64,000 nt of DNA from Gracilariopsis chorda (GCA_003194525.1 NBIV01000301.1:1-64000); one strand, 5' to 3'; positions 11,655 to 23,692 are shown, counted from the first letter of the stretch. Made by a program: numbers and translations. The notes: generated by a model not told the origin, from the letters alone.

Positions 11655-12135
11655 ATATACCAGCCGGATTGTTTTTGGATTTCACAAGACCCACATCGGA
11701 TATTTATTGGGCATCGTATGCCTCACGAACGGACGTGGTATATATTAAAAACCATTTCTCGGCGGGCGCCGAAGATTTAGCTATCACATCAAAGGGACGT
11801 TTGGGATTACTGAACATTCTTAACGAGATGGATTGCTCCAGTATTTGTTGCAGATCGTGTTTCAATGTATAGGAGTAGTCAAATGCGTCATTAAACGCAT
11901 ACGACTCTGCTCCTAGTACTGATCTCACAACTCGTTGACTCTTGTAACATAGATAATGAATGATGTTGCAATTGTTGTACATGTCCGCAAGTAGCACTAG
12001 ATATCCCAGCTGAGAAGTCATATCGTCGTTGTTAGAGAAGAAATCGTGTGAATAAATTCGTAGATGGATTGATAATTTATTTAATTCACAGTACCGAAGT
12101 CTCGAGTTTCCTGTTTTTTTTTTCTTTTTTTTCAT
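11655..12135 (-). pseudogene. Copia-type RNase H / pol C-terminus relic
   Basis: On - the frame reads SQLGYLVLLADMYNN, then SQRVVRSVLGAESYAF, then YTLKHDLQQIL. This is the RNase H region at the end of copia polyproteins, where SQLGY and the RS...AE motif carry catalytic context. After an in-frame TAA it continues (ISDVGLVKSKNNPAG) to the exact LTR edge at 11655. The remainder was displaced by the chromovirus insertion and lies outside the window. Confidence 0.7.
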
Positions 12136-12322
12136 TTCTTTTCTTTTTTATTCAGGTTAGATTCTGTGTTCTTGGATTTTCTTTCTTGGATATTTCTGTT
12201 TTATAAGTGCCTTTTAGTTTACAAATAAAAATTTACTATGTACATTAAACTATTTTACTGCTAAGGTTGGTTTTTTGGATACCACGACGGCTGTTTCTGT
12301 AATGCACTTGCAGATCGTGTGC

Positions 12323-12829
12323 TTATGTGAACATGATGTCATACAGGTGACAGGTGATGTCACTGTCAGCGTAGTTGGCACGGGGTTTGTTCTTTTTGTG
12401 CTTGAAGCCTCTTAGATGTACTTCGAATTGGCGTTGGCACACCAGTGAAGTATTACAAAATTTGCTGTTTATGAATTGCCACTTTTTGGTTTCGATTTTG
12501 CGTCCCCTTTCAAACTGGGTTGCCACGCGTGCGATATGTATTGCACGGTACTCGGTTAAATGGTTAGAATCTAGCTCACTTCTACGTGTACGGTCTGGGA
12601 TTAGGTTGGCAGCAGCCTTGTCACGATGTATGACAGGTATATTCCCGCTACTTTGCTGGTGAATTGTAAAAGTTTCCGGTGGAGGTTTTTCTACCGTAAC
12701 TTCTGCCTCGAAGTCCGCTATAGCTGGTGCAACAACCGAGTCCGTTGAATGGTGCAACAAAACTGACAAATATTTTGAAGAAGTTTTGCGTCGCGGCACT
12801 AGGTAGAATAGAGCTAGGTTGGATATCAT
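12323..12829 (-). CDS. Uncharacterised ORF (168 codons)
   Basis: An open frame with no motif I recognise, just upstream on - of the copia relic and separated from it by T-rich DNA (12116-12245). Basic residues are common at the C-terminus. It may be an unrecognised part of the same decayed copia element or a chance frame. Confidence 0.25.
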   Translation of the reverse strand: MISNLALFYLVPRRKTSSKYLSVLLHHSTDSVVAPAIADFEAEVTVEKPPPETFTIHQQSSGNIPVIHRDKAAANLIPDRTRRSELDSNHLTEYRAIHIARVATQFERGRKIETKKWQFINSKFCNTSLVCQRQFEVHLRGFKHKKNKPRANYADSDITCHLYDIMFT

Positions 12830-13262
12830 ACGCAGTATCTTTAAAGAAGTAAAAAATACGTACTTTTTAACTTTAGTTTTTCCGCAGAAACAATGCAGTG
12901 TGTTCTCTTAGTGCAATATCAAATACAATAAGGGACAATAAAGTATTTTTTCTGCCAATACCACTAGTTGATATTCGAGTATTGAAGTATTTTATTTGCG
13001 AGTGTGGTATTACAATAAGTACAGCAAAGTTGTTGTGATGTTAATGAGAATGTTGATCGAGTAGAGTTGACACAAAAGAGATGGTAAATATGGTGAAAGT
13101 TAATGTCGGACTAGGTTGTTGAACCTATCTACTCTTTTTCTGTTATAGTACACTAGCCTTTTGAACATTTCACAGTGGTTATTTGTTTGTGAGCCTAAAA
13201 CGGTTTATTTGCCATAATCGGCATTTTCACAATACTACATAATTTGCGTAGGTGACTTGAAG

Positions 13263-13350
13263 TTGCGTGGGTGCCCAATATGTTACCCACGCAAGCTTAT
13301 CACAGACAATGGTGCAGAACTCTCTTTTAGAAATACTTACAACTGAGAAT
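13263..13350 (+). pseudogene. Integrase active-site fragment with 10-bp stem hairpin
   Basis: From about 13292, KLITDNGAELSF then stop resembles the second catalytic Asp motif of LTR-element integrases. Just before it, TTGCGTGGGT and ACCCACGCAA (13263-13272 and 13285-13294) form a perfect inverted repeat around a 12-nt loop. Too short for family assignment. Confidence 0.4.
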
Positions 13351-13467
13351 CGTCTTGAACGCGATATCTATGCAAATCTCTGAGGGATGGTCCTTGGTTT
13401 CCATTTAATCAATTACGCCGCGCTGTTGGATATTACGGCCATTAAATGACGTGCTGTCATAAAAAGT

Positions 13468-13686
13468 TTGGTGGAAATGCGCAATGCCCATTGTAGTCCG
13501 CGCAAATGCGAGCAGTATTATGATACTGCACAGAATAAATTGTATTGGCCGCACGACAGAGCTCGCTGGCAATATACTATATCAGCAATATTGTACGTCA
13601 GGTTGCGCACACATTCTTGTTTGTCGGATCAGCTATCTTATGACTCGGCAAGGGTGCTTGTAAAAACCATCCAACTTCTCGGATAG
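13468..13686 (+). pseudogene. Possible gypsy integrase zinc-binding fragment
   Basis: HCSPRKCEQYYDTAQNKLYWP resembles the H-x-G...LYWP lead-in of the integrase HHCC domain. The following Cys pair is not clear. It lies downstream of the integrase-like fragment rather than upstream, so if real the order is scrambled. Confidence 0.25.
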
Positions 13687-15422
13687 GCACTCACAAAATC
13701 AAACAACTATTGAGGCGTTAACCAATTGCTTATGACGAGCACCTGTCCTTTTAGCATTCTCGCTTTTTGCGCTGTTGGGCTGTATTAAAGCACTGAACAA
13801 CAATGTTTGAAAGAAAAAGTTGAACGCAACTGCCTTATAACTAAAGAAAAAACTGCTCACCAATGACAATTATCAAGAATTAAAGCTTTTCTCTTCATTG
13901 CTTACAATGGATGTAAACCTGTCTTTTTATCGATTATAAGAGTTGTTCATCAAAAGTTGGAAGCAAAGTTGAGGAATGTCTTGGTTCCAAAGCAAAACTT
14001 TGAGCATGCTTCGACATGACATTTTGAAGATTTCTTTTTGCTGTTGAAGTGATTTAACAACTTCAAATAAAAAACTACAAATCAAGACTTAGAACTACGT
14101 TTGTAATTATTTATTTAAGGCTCAACTTGTTGAATATCAGGGCTTCAAGCACAAGCTTTTTATTAAATTAAAAACATCACATCCATTTCTTGAAAAACAT
14201 ACATTGCTACTACCATTTTTAATAGTTATTATCAAGAAATATTCTATATCTCAAGTAGAAAGGTCGACTGACCCTTCCTGATATTTTAATTCAAAACAAA
14301 GCAATGTTGGAAGATCATTGTAATGAATTACAGTAACACAAACACCTGAACAATTTGAAAAGACTTTTCTATGTACATTATCTACAATTTTCATGTAGCA
14401 AATATATTTATTTTAAGAGTACTCTTATAGAATGCAAAATCTCCAAAAGAATCGCTTTTTGTTGGCAGTAAGGTATTTATATTGTTTCTTATGAGTATCG
14501 AAGCTTTACGATTGTTGTCTTTATCCGATTCATTTGTTTTTAAACTTTTGGTATACAATCTTAATCCTATAGCAAAAAAAATGTTTACTTTTCTTGTGAG
14601 AGAAAGAATGAAACCACGTGGATTGTTCTTCCTCTTATGAACATAATTCTTGGGAAACATAACAACTCCTAAATTTTATTGTTCAACTTTGAACTCTTAA
14701 GATATTTACGTGGTTTGGGTTCAGGGTGATGACAGAGCATACACTCTGATCATCTGGTCGCAAGGCATGACCCGCTTTCGACATCAAGAAGAAGCTTATG
14801 CTGCTCATGTGATGGCAGGGTGGGTATTCAATGATATTTGGTGATTGGAACTAATGTTCGTCTTTGGTCCGGTCTTTGATGCTCGCAAGTCAGAAGAACA
14901 GATTCGAAAGATGCGTAAGAGACTGCGAAGAAGCAGTTCCACTACGATCCCCGCACAAAAGTCTCAAATAAATCAACTTCTTCGTGTTCTTAAAAATTGA
15001 TTTTCTTACTGGTTATCAACTAAACGTCCTGCGATGAATCGTTGTTTCACATTAACGGGCATGTACTTCACTTTTCCCGAAAGTCCTGACACCCCAACTG
15101 ACAAAACTCTCTGCGGATCTCGACTCTTCCTGAGGTATCATGTGCCTCGGTACGCTTTGGTTTTCTTACCTCAAACGTATCTTTTTTAGAATCCAGCAGT
15201 CGGTTGACGTTCTTGCCTGCTATGAATCCACTTTACCAGAACAATATCTTTTAATTCTTACTTCTTCAACCGACAACGTCCGACTATCTGAATGGTTTTC
15301 CCAGAGCACCCCAGAAGTGGATTTATTTGAGATATTTCTTGGCTGTGAAGAGCTACAGGATATCTGCCCGACCCCAGATTGGCAGAGGTGATCTTTCTTG
15401 TCATGTTGAGCATTGAAGGTAT

Positions 15423-15592
15423 TGAAAGCCACAAAGCGGCTTGCCTCCCCCTTCGGATGGGAAGGGGAGAGGGGCTGGCTTTTATTGACTCTGGCCCTCC
15501 AGCGAGATCGCTGGAGGGCCAATCAGACGTCTTCATAAAGGCTGGCGTGCCATACGCGCCAGCCAAGTCCGTCCACGTGGACAGCCTCTACA
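15423..15592 (-). repeat. 3' LTR of the second gypsy element
   Basis: Read on -, it starts TGTAGAGG and ends GGCTTTCA. It matches 22305-22474 with few differences and contains an internal hairpin (CCCTCCAGCGA / TCGCTGGAGGG). AATAAAAG within it on - could act as polyadenylation signal. The GGTAT duplication ends at 15422. Confidence 0.95.
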
Positions 15593-15699
15593 GTCCGCCT
15601 CCCAAGCCGCCGCCACGGGCGGCTATATCAGCGTACTTTTTTTCTCTTGCTTTCCTCTTCTCTCCCGTCATTCCGACATCATTTTGCGTCCTCGCCTCG

Positions 15700-15990
15700 C
15701 CCCAACGCGCCATCTTCGCACTGCCTGCTTCGCCGCGCCCCGACGCGCCATCTTCGCACTGCCTGCTTCGCCGCGCCCCGACGCACCATCTTCGCACTGC
15801 CTGCTTCGCCGCGCCCCGACGCGCCATCTTCGCTCTGCCTGCTCCACCACGCCCTGCACTACCTGCTCCGCCACGCCCCGACGCGCCATTTTCGCTCTGC
15901 CTGCTCCACCACGCCCTGCACTGCCTGCTCCGCCACGCCCCGACGCGCCATTTTCGCTCTGCCTGCTCCACCACGCCCTGCACTCTACGC
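15700..15990. repeat. GC-rich minisatellite, about 38-bp and 62-bp units
   Basis: About three copies of a 38-bp unit are followed by about three of a 62-bp unit. Both are built from blocks resembling GCGCCATCTTCGC, TGCCTGCT and GCCACGCCCCGA. It lies inside the second gypsy element between the 3' LTR and the start of the opposite-strand ORF. The long overlapping frames here on both strands only reflect the repeat. Confidence 0.85.
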
Positions 15991-16218
15991 CACCACCTTT
16001 CGGCATAGCATTGGGGTTAGCGTACACATCTTCTTGAACAAGGCTTCAGAAACGGTTACTTCGTCTAGCGGTTACTTATCCTGGTTAATAAAGCTTACTG
16101 TAAGCTTACTGTAAGACACGTTTGCATTAATTGAGACGTACTAAAGTGGGGTTTATGTCCCCTAGTATACTCTTAATACAAGCTGACTTGTAGTATTAAA
16201 GTAACCAAGAGAACCAAA

Positions 16219-17461
16219 ATGGCTCGTACAAAGCCCACCGCTAAGAAGACGGTATGCGAAGCCCCTCCATATCATCACATTGGAACGAAAAGCATAAAAG
16301 CTATTCCATTTAACCCTAGAGATAATCTTCTCTTGAGGTTTTCTCGACGTGGTGATGTGGAGAAGGTGAAGATTCTGAACGGCCGGGTAGGGCTACGTCA
16401 ATTTGTCATACGTTGCTCCAACGGCGACGAAGGTCAGTTCACGAGAGAAGAGTTCTGGCAACTTCTAGGCCCGCATATTCTTATGTTCCTTGAAGACTCC
16501 CCATGGGAGGAGCTCTCTTTCAATGATATCTACCGTTTAGGGCTGACGCTTTCCGTGAAGGACAACGTCGACTATAGCACACTTGAGGGGTACTCTTGGG
16601 TAATTGAGAAAATAGTATTCAAATATGGATACTACTATGGTGTGGACGAAGCTACTCAGCGCGAACACGCCATTGATCTGTATACCCTTCGCATATTCGG
16701 TACTCCTTCCAACGCATCGATGTTCATTCCGTGACCGAATCTGGAAACTTTAGGTTTGGCACGGATAATCGAATCATGGCAATTTCCGAGGTGGACGAGT
16801 GGTGCTTCAAGAACCCAGGACGTTATTTACGAATGTCTACTGGCCGTTCTCGAGAGCCCAATCCCAGCCTTAGGGATTACGAGCTATCTCACGTGCAGCC
16901 CATTCGCTTCCGGGACGAGACTGGTTTATGTCTCCCCGCAGCGTTATGCAATGGGTTGCATGCCCTCCACGCTTCTGTTTGTCATGATTACTGGGAAAGG
17001 TTCCGAGGTTATCAGAATGCTTTTGAGCAGTTTGGTATCCCCGCGCCTCGGATTCGAGACCTCCGTGATTTACAAAAACACCTTTCTCAGCGTGATGCAA
17101 ACCTTCAAAGGGTTCATGGACATGGTCACTCGATTCGTCTCACAGATGTTGTTTATCTTCCTGCTGGTGTCTATCTTCTTACCCTCATGGAACTGGGGGT
17201 GTCTACCACACTTTGGCAATCGATACTGATCATGGTCATATACTTGATTGTATGGAGCCATACAGATTGGTACTTTGCCCACATTCACTGCAGAGATGCG
17301 TTGGTAGTGGTTCTGAGTTCCTTGAAGTTACCGAAATCCGGCAACTAGTCTTGACTCCCCGTGGTTCTTCTAAACGTCCACGTCATCACAATGATAACCA
17401 CACTAAGCGTCGCCGTAGGCATGCGTCACATCGCGAGGAGGAAGTTATAGTCCTCGATTAG
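16219..17461 (+). pseudogene. Accessory ORF antisense to pol; histone H3-tail-like N-terminus, possible Cys-His protease fold
   Basis: It starts at ATG 16219 in context AAAATGG. The first residues, MARTKPTAKKT, match the histone H3 tail (MARTKQTARKS) at 7 of 10 positions after Met, keeping Lys4 and Lys9. The first frame runs to 16734; the sense then moves to a second frame (to about 17200) with GLCLPAALCNGLHAL, and to a third (to 17461) with HTLAIDTDHGHILDC and a basic C-terminus (KRPRHHNDNHTKRRRRHASH). The Cys-then-His arrangement recalls papain-like or OTU-like peptidases, but this is inference. The basic tail could be a nuclear localisation signal. Each frame change is of the same sense, so either indels or programmed slippage are possible. 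Confidence 0.6.
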
Positions 17462-17613
17462 GTTCTTCATTAAGGGCTAGTCTTTCAACCCCTATGCATA
17501 GATTCAATAAACTGCCCACAAATTGCATACGTGCATCTGCTTTCCTACGACCATATATCAAGGTTTTATACTATATTTGTTTAGCCAATTACTCATGCGT
17601 ATTCATCTTCCTT

Positions 17614-20600
17614 TCAATTCTCTAGAATTGTTGGTCTTCTTACATATGGGACCAGGCGTCGAGCGTGGATAGGACTCCTGCTTATCTTTCCATGCCTTGA
17701 ACTTAGAGTATAAGCAGGATGCTTAGCTCTAATGATCTTACAAGGACCATAGAACTTGGATGTAAATGGGGGCCATTTCTTGGCCTTGTTCATACTTGCT
17801 CCTCGAGCTACTAGGACTTCGTTTCCTACATGAAAGACTTTATCCTTAGCAGCTTGCTGGGAGTTTGCGTGCTTCAGGGCTCGCGTGGCTCTGTGACGCA
17901 AGGCAGACTCTAATTCCACCCCACGATGTAAGTCGCCCCCGCTTAGGACGAGAGCGGATGGGTCATCTTGCGACATGCGTGGGGGAACACCATACAGCAA
18001 TTCAAATGTAGAAGGCCCATTTCTTAGATGACGGCGCCTATATCCATACAGTACCTTCTGTAGAACTTCGTCCTAAGGCTCTTGGTATTCTAAGATGCTC
18101 TTCCTCATGGACTTCTTTAGAATGCCAATCATTAGTTCAGCTCTGCCGTTCGACATTGGTGCATATGCCATCACCGTTTTCCAGGTGATGCCATGGTGGT
18201 TGTTGAATTCTGACAGAGTTTTTGCAGTAAAACTAGTAGCATTATCAGAGACCACGGTGCAAGGCGGGCCGAATGGGGTCACGATTTCATCTTTTAAAAA
18301 TTCAATCACTTCCTTGGCGGTTGATGTCGGTGTAGCTTTCGCAATCGGCCAACCTGTTACATGCTCTACTCCTGCCAACATGTATCTATTCTTCCGAACT
18401 GTCATGGGTAGAGGTCCTGCAAAATCGATAGAAAACGTATGAAATAGGCCCGTCAAGGGGTATCGGAGCGTAGTTCGATACGTCGGAATATTCTTTGCTG
18501 ACTGGCATCCACCACAACTGCTTACATACTCCGTAACATGCTTGTATACCTCTGGCCACCAGTAACGTTCAAGCACAAATTGCTTGGTACTATTAACGTC
18601 CCAGTGTCCAATATCATCATGAAAACTTCTTAAGATCTGTAGTCGGTTCCTTACTTCTGGTATTACTAGAGGTCCTTTCTTAGTTCTACGGAAGAGTCTT
18701 TCATTCCACACCATATAATTCTTTGCGTTCCTCTTAATCTTGCGACGCTCGAGGGGATCCTTAATCTCCAATGTCAACCCCAAGATGTAGTTCCCTGTAT
18801 CAACAAGGAATTGCTCTAAGTCTTCGAATATCGGTCTTTCCGAGGAAACTGCTAGTATTACTGCATTGGTCTCCTCTTCCCCAGATACTTCAATAGGCGA
18901 CAAGTAGTCTGCAACACGGTTACTTGCTCCTGGCCTGTACTTTATCTCAAATTCATATTCCGAAAGAAAATCAATCCATCTTGCCAGTCTCCCATGGATA
19001 TCTCGTTTTCTAAATGCATACTGCAAGGCCTGATGATCAGTAATGAGTGTAAATGGGAGGGAGGATAGCAAGTAAACACGAAACGTCTTCAACGCAAAGG
19101 TGACCGCTAATGCCTCGCGTTCGCAGGCTGAATAACGTCTCTCGGCGGCTGTCATCGTACGACTGGCAAATTGTATAGGATGTAGTTTGCCCTCCTTCTT
19201 CTGAGAAAGTACTGCCCCTAGGGAAACACTGGATGCATCAGTTTCAACTATGAAGGGTTCATTAAAGTCAGGAAATCCTAGAACGGGGGGTTTCATTAAC
19301 TTTGCTTTGAGACTTAGGAAATCATCTTCCATTTCTGGTGTCCAGAGCCATGTTTTCTTAGGTGACGTGGCTTCATGCAAGGCAGCAGATGCTTCAGCGA
19401 AGCTGGGTATGAACCGTCGATAATAACTGGCCAGTCCTAAGAAACTTCTTAGTTCCGTCGCGGAGGTTGGACATGGAACTCCCTGTATAGCTTTGATCTT
19501 TTCCGGGTCCGTCGCAACTCCCGTCTTATCGATGATATGTCCTAAGAGCTTCACCTGAGGCTGCCCAAAACTACACTTAGCCAGTTTAATCTTCAGTCCA
19601 TGTGAGGCAATTCTGCCAATAACTCTTTTGCAATGCATAAGATGATCTTCTATATTGTTGGAGTAAGTGACAACGTCATCCAAGTAGACACAAACGAAAG
19701 ATAAGTATTTCAGTACGGCGTCCATCATTCTTTGAAATGTGGCAGGTGCATTCATCAATCCGAATGGCATGACTTCAAATTTAAATGTACCGAATCTGCA
19801 GATGAAAGTCGTCATCTCTTTGCACTCCTCGGCCATCTTCACCTGCCAATACCCTGAAAACAAGTCTAGAGTTGTGAATAGTGAGGATCCACGAAGATCA
19901 TCGAACACTTCTTCTATGCGAGGTAATGGCCAACGATCGGACTTCATTTTGGCATTCAATGCACGGTAGTCCACGCAAAATCTCGGGCTTCCATCTCTCT
20001 TTGTCGCGATTACAATAGGGAAAGACCAGGCAGAGTTTGCTGGCGTAATGATTCCTGTACGAAGCATTTTGTCAATCTCATTCTTTACCAAGTCATTATG
20101 TCGCGGTGGGAGACGTCTTGCCCGAAAAGCTAAAGGTCCTGGATCCTTTAGCTCAAAAGAATGCTTCACAAGGACATCAGCAGGTCTGAGGTCCTCCAGG
20201 GACCAAGCAACGGCCTTTGAGTCTATAAGGGTCGTAGAGAGCTGCCTCTGTGCCCGCTCCGAGAGATGCTTGACCTTTGTCGCTAGCAATGCCGATTTTA
20301 GGTCTTCTTCCTCTTCGGTCAGGTTCAGCACATGTAGCTCCCCTTCTTCAATATCACTATCTTCATCTTCTTCTAAGAGCAGGGGGATGGTTTCTTCCCG
20401 ATCGCTCTCAGAATTCGTTATTGGGTGAGATTCGATCTCCTTCGCAAGAGCCACGACAAGCTCTTTATCGTCATCAATTTCCGAACTGGAAGACGCTGGG
20501 TATATCTCTGAGTCTGAGGTGAAATCCTCACTATCGGTCTCGGAACCTTCCATATCGGGGATACGTTCATCATACTCTAGATCTAATACGGATTCTTTCT

Positions 20601-22272
20601 CTTCTATAGTCACAGTCACTGTATGATTTCCCATGTCGATGCAGGCCTGAATATTCTCTAAGGTTGGGGAACCGATAATCACATCCACTGGTGGGTCATC
20701 AACAACTAAAAAGTTTAAAAGGGTCTTGGACTCACCAAACAGCACAGGTACGTCTCTGACGACACCTCGTACTACACTAGAGCTTCCATCAGCGACTTTG
20801 ATCTTCCTCGTCGTCGCTTCCGGTGAGAGCGTAAGTTCTTCCATCAGAGAAGTGGAGAGAAGGTTTGGAACCGCTCCTGAGTCCAGCAATGCGTTAACTC
20901 TAGTTCCGAATAGCTTCAACTTCACCACTTTTAGTCTTCTGATACTTCCAGGCCTATGCGCAATAGCAACCTTTTGACTTCTAGCATTCTTCACAAACAG
21001 TTTTTGAATCTGTCTTTTTGCTTCTTCGGCATCTCCACGGAGCAGCTGGCCAAACGTGAGCCCACATGAAGCATTTGCCAACTCAATGAGAACATTGTAC
21101 CGTCCTACGAAGTCTGAAATTCCATGTTTTCGGGCCTTCTGGGCCTTCTTCCTGGCCGGCTTGCGGGATTTAGGCTTGGCCTTCTTCCGACTTGGTAGGC
21201 CCTTCGTAAGGTCAATGACTGGACCCGGCTGAGGGTTGAGTAACTCTCTCACAGCCAATCTTCCTGTCTTTGGCTGTTTCGGCAGCGCCCTGCCCTCAGC
21301 ATCTCTCTTCGTAGCATTGACAGTCTCTTCTTCTTCCACTTCTTCAGTCACTATTCCCACTGTGTACTGTTTATCGTTTCCTGAGTCTTTCAGTGTGTCT
21401 CCTTCTGTTTTCATATGTGTGTCATTAGCAGCGACGGCGGGCTGTAGCATCTGGGGCTTTGACCAACACGTAGCTTCTGAGTGTCCCATCTTCCCACACC
21501 GTGGGCATCTGGTATTCCGGTGGGGATTCTTGTCGCAGCGGTTCGCTCCATGTCCTGGCTTGTGGCAGAATGAACAGACACGAACATTGTTCTCCTCGGT
21601 CGAAGTTTGTTTCTTCTTAACCAAGAGGGTGAGTTCCGCTATCTGAGAGGTGAGATCATCTACCTTGTTCTCCAATGACTCCACCGTTTGTTCGGGGCGA
21701 CGGAGAATCCTCATAGTGTGAGGTCGCTTACCTTCTCCTCCTTTCCTTTTTCCGATGTAGGCTTCACTGAAAGTTTCTCGGCAACGAACATAGTCCCGAA
21801 TGGTACGCTTGAGCGATTCGTAGTCGCTTGCACCTCTTAACAACACGTATTGAGCCAGGTCCATATGTTCCATGACTGCATTTCTCAGCAATCCAAACTT
21901 AGCTTCATTGTTGAAGTTAGCTTTCTTAAAAGCGCCATCCATATCTGTCAGAGAACTAGCCATGTCCAACGGACGGAGCTTGCAGTTCATGGCTCTTCGT
22001 ATATACTCTTCCTGACTAACCACTTCAGAAAATTCTTCGATCATAGCTTGCTTCACAGCAGCGTAGTCATATGCTTCTTCAATTAACTTTCCTTCGTACG
22101 CGTAGGTTTTGTAATAGAATTCAAACGCCTTTCCTGTCAAACACGCCAGGAGTTGCGTTGCTTTTTCCGAATCATTAGTACCTTTCGCGACAACATTGTC
22201 AAAGAAAAAGAAGAACTTGACTACATCCGAGTCAGGTTCACCATTGAACACAATTGCTGAAGACGACGACAT
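17614..22272 (-). pseudogene. gag-pol: Gag-pol of second gypsy element, one in-frame TAG
   Basis: The open frame reaches 22305, but the likely start is ATG 22272 (MSSSSAIVF), because the upstream ATG overlaps the LTR/primer-site junction. Visible in order: helical capsid region; two CX2CX4HX4C zinc knuckles (residues about 232-268); basic linker; protease DSGA near residue 464; acidic linker; RT with FCVDYRALNA and YLDD near residue 863; RNase H (VETDAS, ITDHQAL); integrase HHCC, catalytic Asp in SIDFAGPL, Asp in VVSDNA, Glu in NGRAEL. A TAG at 18073-18075 interrupts just after the integrase core; the same frame then continues to 17614 with the integrase C-terminal domain. One substitution therefore separates this copy from a full-length polyprotein. 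Confidence 0.93.
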
Positions 22273-22286
22273 CGTTCTGAAAAGGT

Positions 22287-22304
22287 CCCTCCTCGAGAGT
22301 ACCA
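22287..22304 (-). promoter_or_regulatory. Primer-binding site of second gypsy element
   Basis: On -, TGGTACTCTCGAGGAGGG follows the LTR end (TTTCA) with no spacer. The complementary tRNA would end in GAGTACCA; its identity was not resolved. Confidence 0.7.
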
Positions 22305-22474
22305 TGAAAGCAACAAAGCGGCTTGCCTCCCCCTTCGGATGGGAAGGGGGGAGGGGCTGGCTTTTATTGACTCTGGCCCTTCAGCGAGATCGCTGGAGGG
22401 CCAATCAGACGTCTTCATAAAGGCTGGCGTGCCATACGCGCCAGCCAAGTCCGGCCACGTGGACATCCTCTACA
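22305..22474 (-). repeat. 5' LTR of the second gypsy element
   Basis: 170 bp, TG...CA on -, matching 15423-15592. It is flanked by GGTAT at 22475-22479, the second half of the target duplication. Confidence 0.95.
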
Positions 22475-22479
22475 GGTAT

Positions 22480-23692
22480 CAATGTTGTTGGAGGTATGAT
22501 AAGTAGCACTTCGGCAATCCTACTTACCACTCCCATGAACAGAAGGTATCTTCCGGATCAGTTTGTAATATCTCAGTTCCACTGAGCTCTTTGTGATGGT
22601 TTGTTAGCCTCCACGATCTTTTTACAAACATTAACGATCTGTCGCTTGGCATAGTCTAATAGCGAAGAATAATCGGAATTGTTACACGCCGTGCAAGTCA
22701 ATGTAGAAAACGCGCACAACGAGTAGGTTTTCTGAAAATGTGTGTGTTGAAGCTTTTGGTTAGCGTGAAGTATTTCTACAAAGAATGTTCACAAAAAAAA
22801 TTGCCAAGTTCGTAATGAAGACATAGATATAGACCTAGAAAACATTTGAGTTTAGAAGAAAGAGAATTCGAATCAAAGTTATTGCGGCACAAGAAAGCAT
22901 TTCTAATTTTGTAGAGCGAAACCAAATCTTCAATCATAACTTCATATATGCTCTGGTGCTCTGCAAATAGAGGTCTTTAGGTTTAGCTTGTAAGTGTTTA
23001 CGGCAAAAGAAAAAACGTATTAACGCATTAATACATTCCTGAATACGCGAAAACGCGTTACCATTCTTCTTGTAATAAGGAGCAATGCTTTCTTGCACTT
23101 ACGCAAACGTGAGATACATCCTTTTTATTGTATATATGTAAGTTAAGTACCTATTTTTGTGTAGATTTTAAGAATCTTGAGGCCTAGAATCAAACACTTC
23201 GGAACTGGCTTAGAGAATAATCTACGAGATTCAATTATTCTTGCGCAACACTTGTACAATTTCTATTTTATTCCCCCTACTGGTCATAGCTATATCTCTT
23301 GCACCGGCATGCGAATGAAACAAGTTTGCCCTGGTAAATGTGACATATTGAAACACCTGAACATGTATTCTATCATAATCTTAAAAATTGATATATGACC
23401 ATTTTGTGGCAATAACTGGGATCGATTTGCGAGTCCTGTCAGGTAGGAGAACAACGATGAACTATGTAAAGCAAATTGAACTCTGTCTGCATTGCTTGGC
23501 TTCGACTAGGTGCTACGTCCAAGATAGGATTACAACAAGATGCTACTTCGGGAAGGTCTACATCGGTTTCACTTCAGTGAACAATAGGTGTACAAAAGAC
23601 CAGAGAAATCACAACAACTTCGACCTCCAAGAAAGCCAACTTTTCTAGATATATATGCGTCCCACCATTGCAGAGGCGCACTCGTGACTCTT
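22480..23692. other. Gene-poor stretch
   Basis: Only short frames are open and none has a recognisable domain. AT-rich overall, no tandem repeats of note. Confidence 0.5.

Larger units (their letters stand above)
12830..15417. other. AT-rich gene-poor stretch with weak retroelement traces
   Basis: No intact gene seen. Two short traces occur, listed separately: an integrase-like fragment near 13292 and a zinc-binding-like fragment near 13485. The frames at 14391-14660 (-) and 15140-15391 (+) show no recognisable domain. Confidence 0.5.
15423..22474 (-). mobile_element. Complete Ty3/gypsy retrotransposon with 5-bp target duplication
   Basis: It is bounded by 170-bp LTRs (15423-15592 and 22305-22474) and flanked by GGTAT at 15418-15422 and 22475-22479, a perfect 5-bp target-site duplication. 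The gag-pol order on - is capsid, two zinc knuckles, protease, RT, RNase H, integrase. No chromodomain was seen. Between the end of pol and the 3' LTR lie an opposite-strand ORF and a GC-rich minisatellite. LTRs differ at only a few positions and pol has a single nonsense codon, so the insertion looks fairly young. Confidence 0.95.

Noticed and set aside
15588..16114. Long overlapping frames on both strands with Ala/Arg/Cys/Gly repeats
   Set aside because: They only reflect the GC-rich minisatellite at 15700-15990, which is open in several frames at once.
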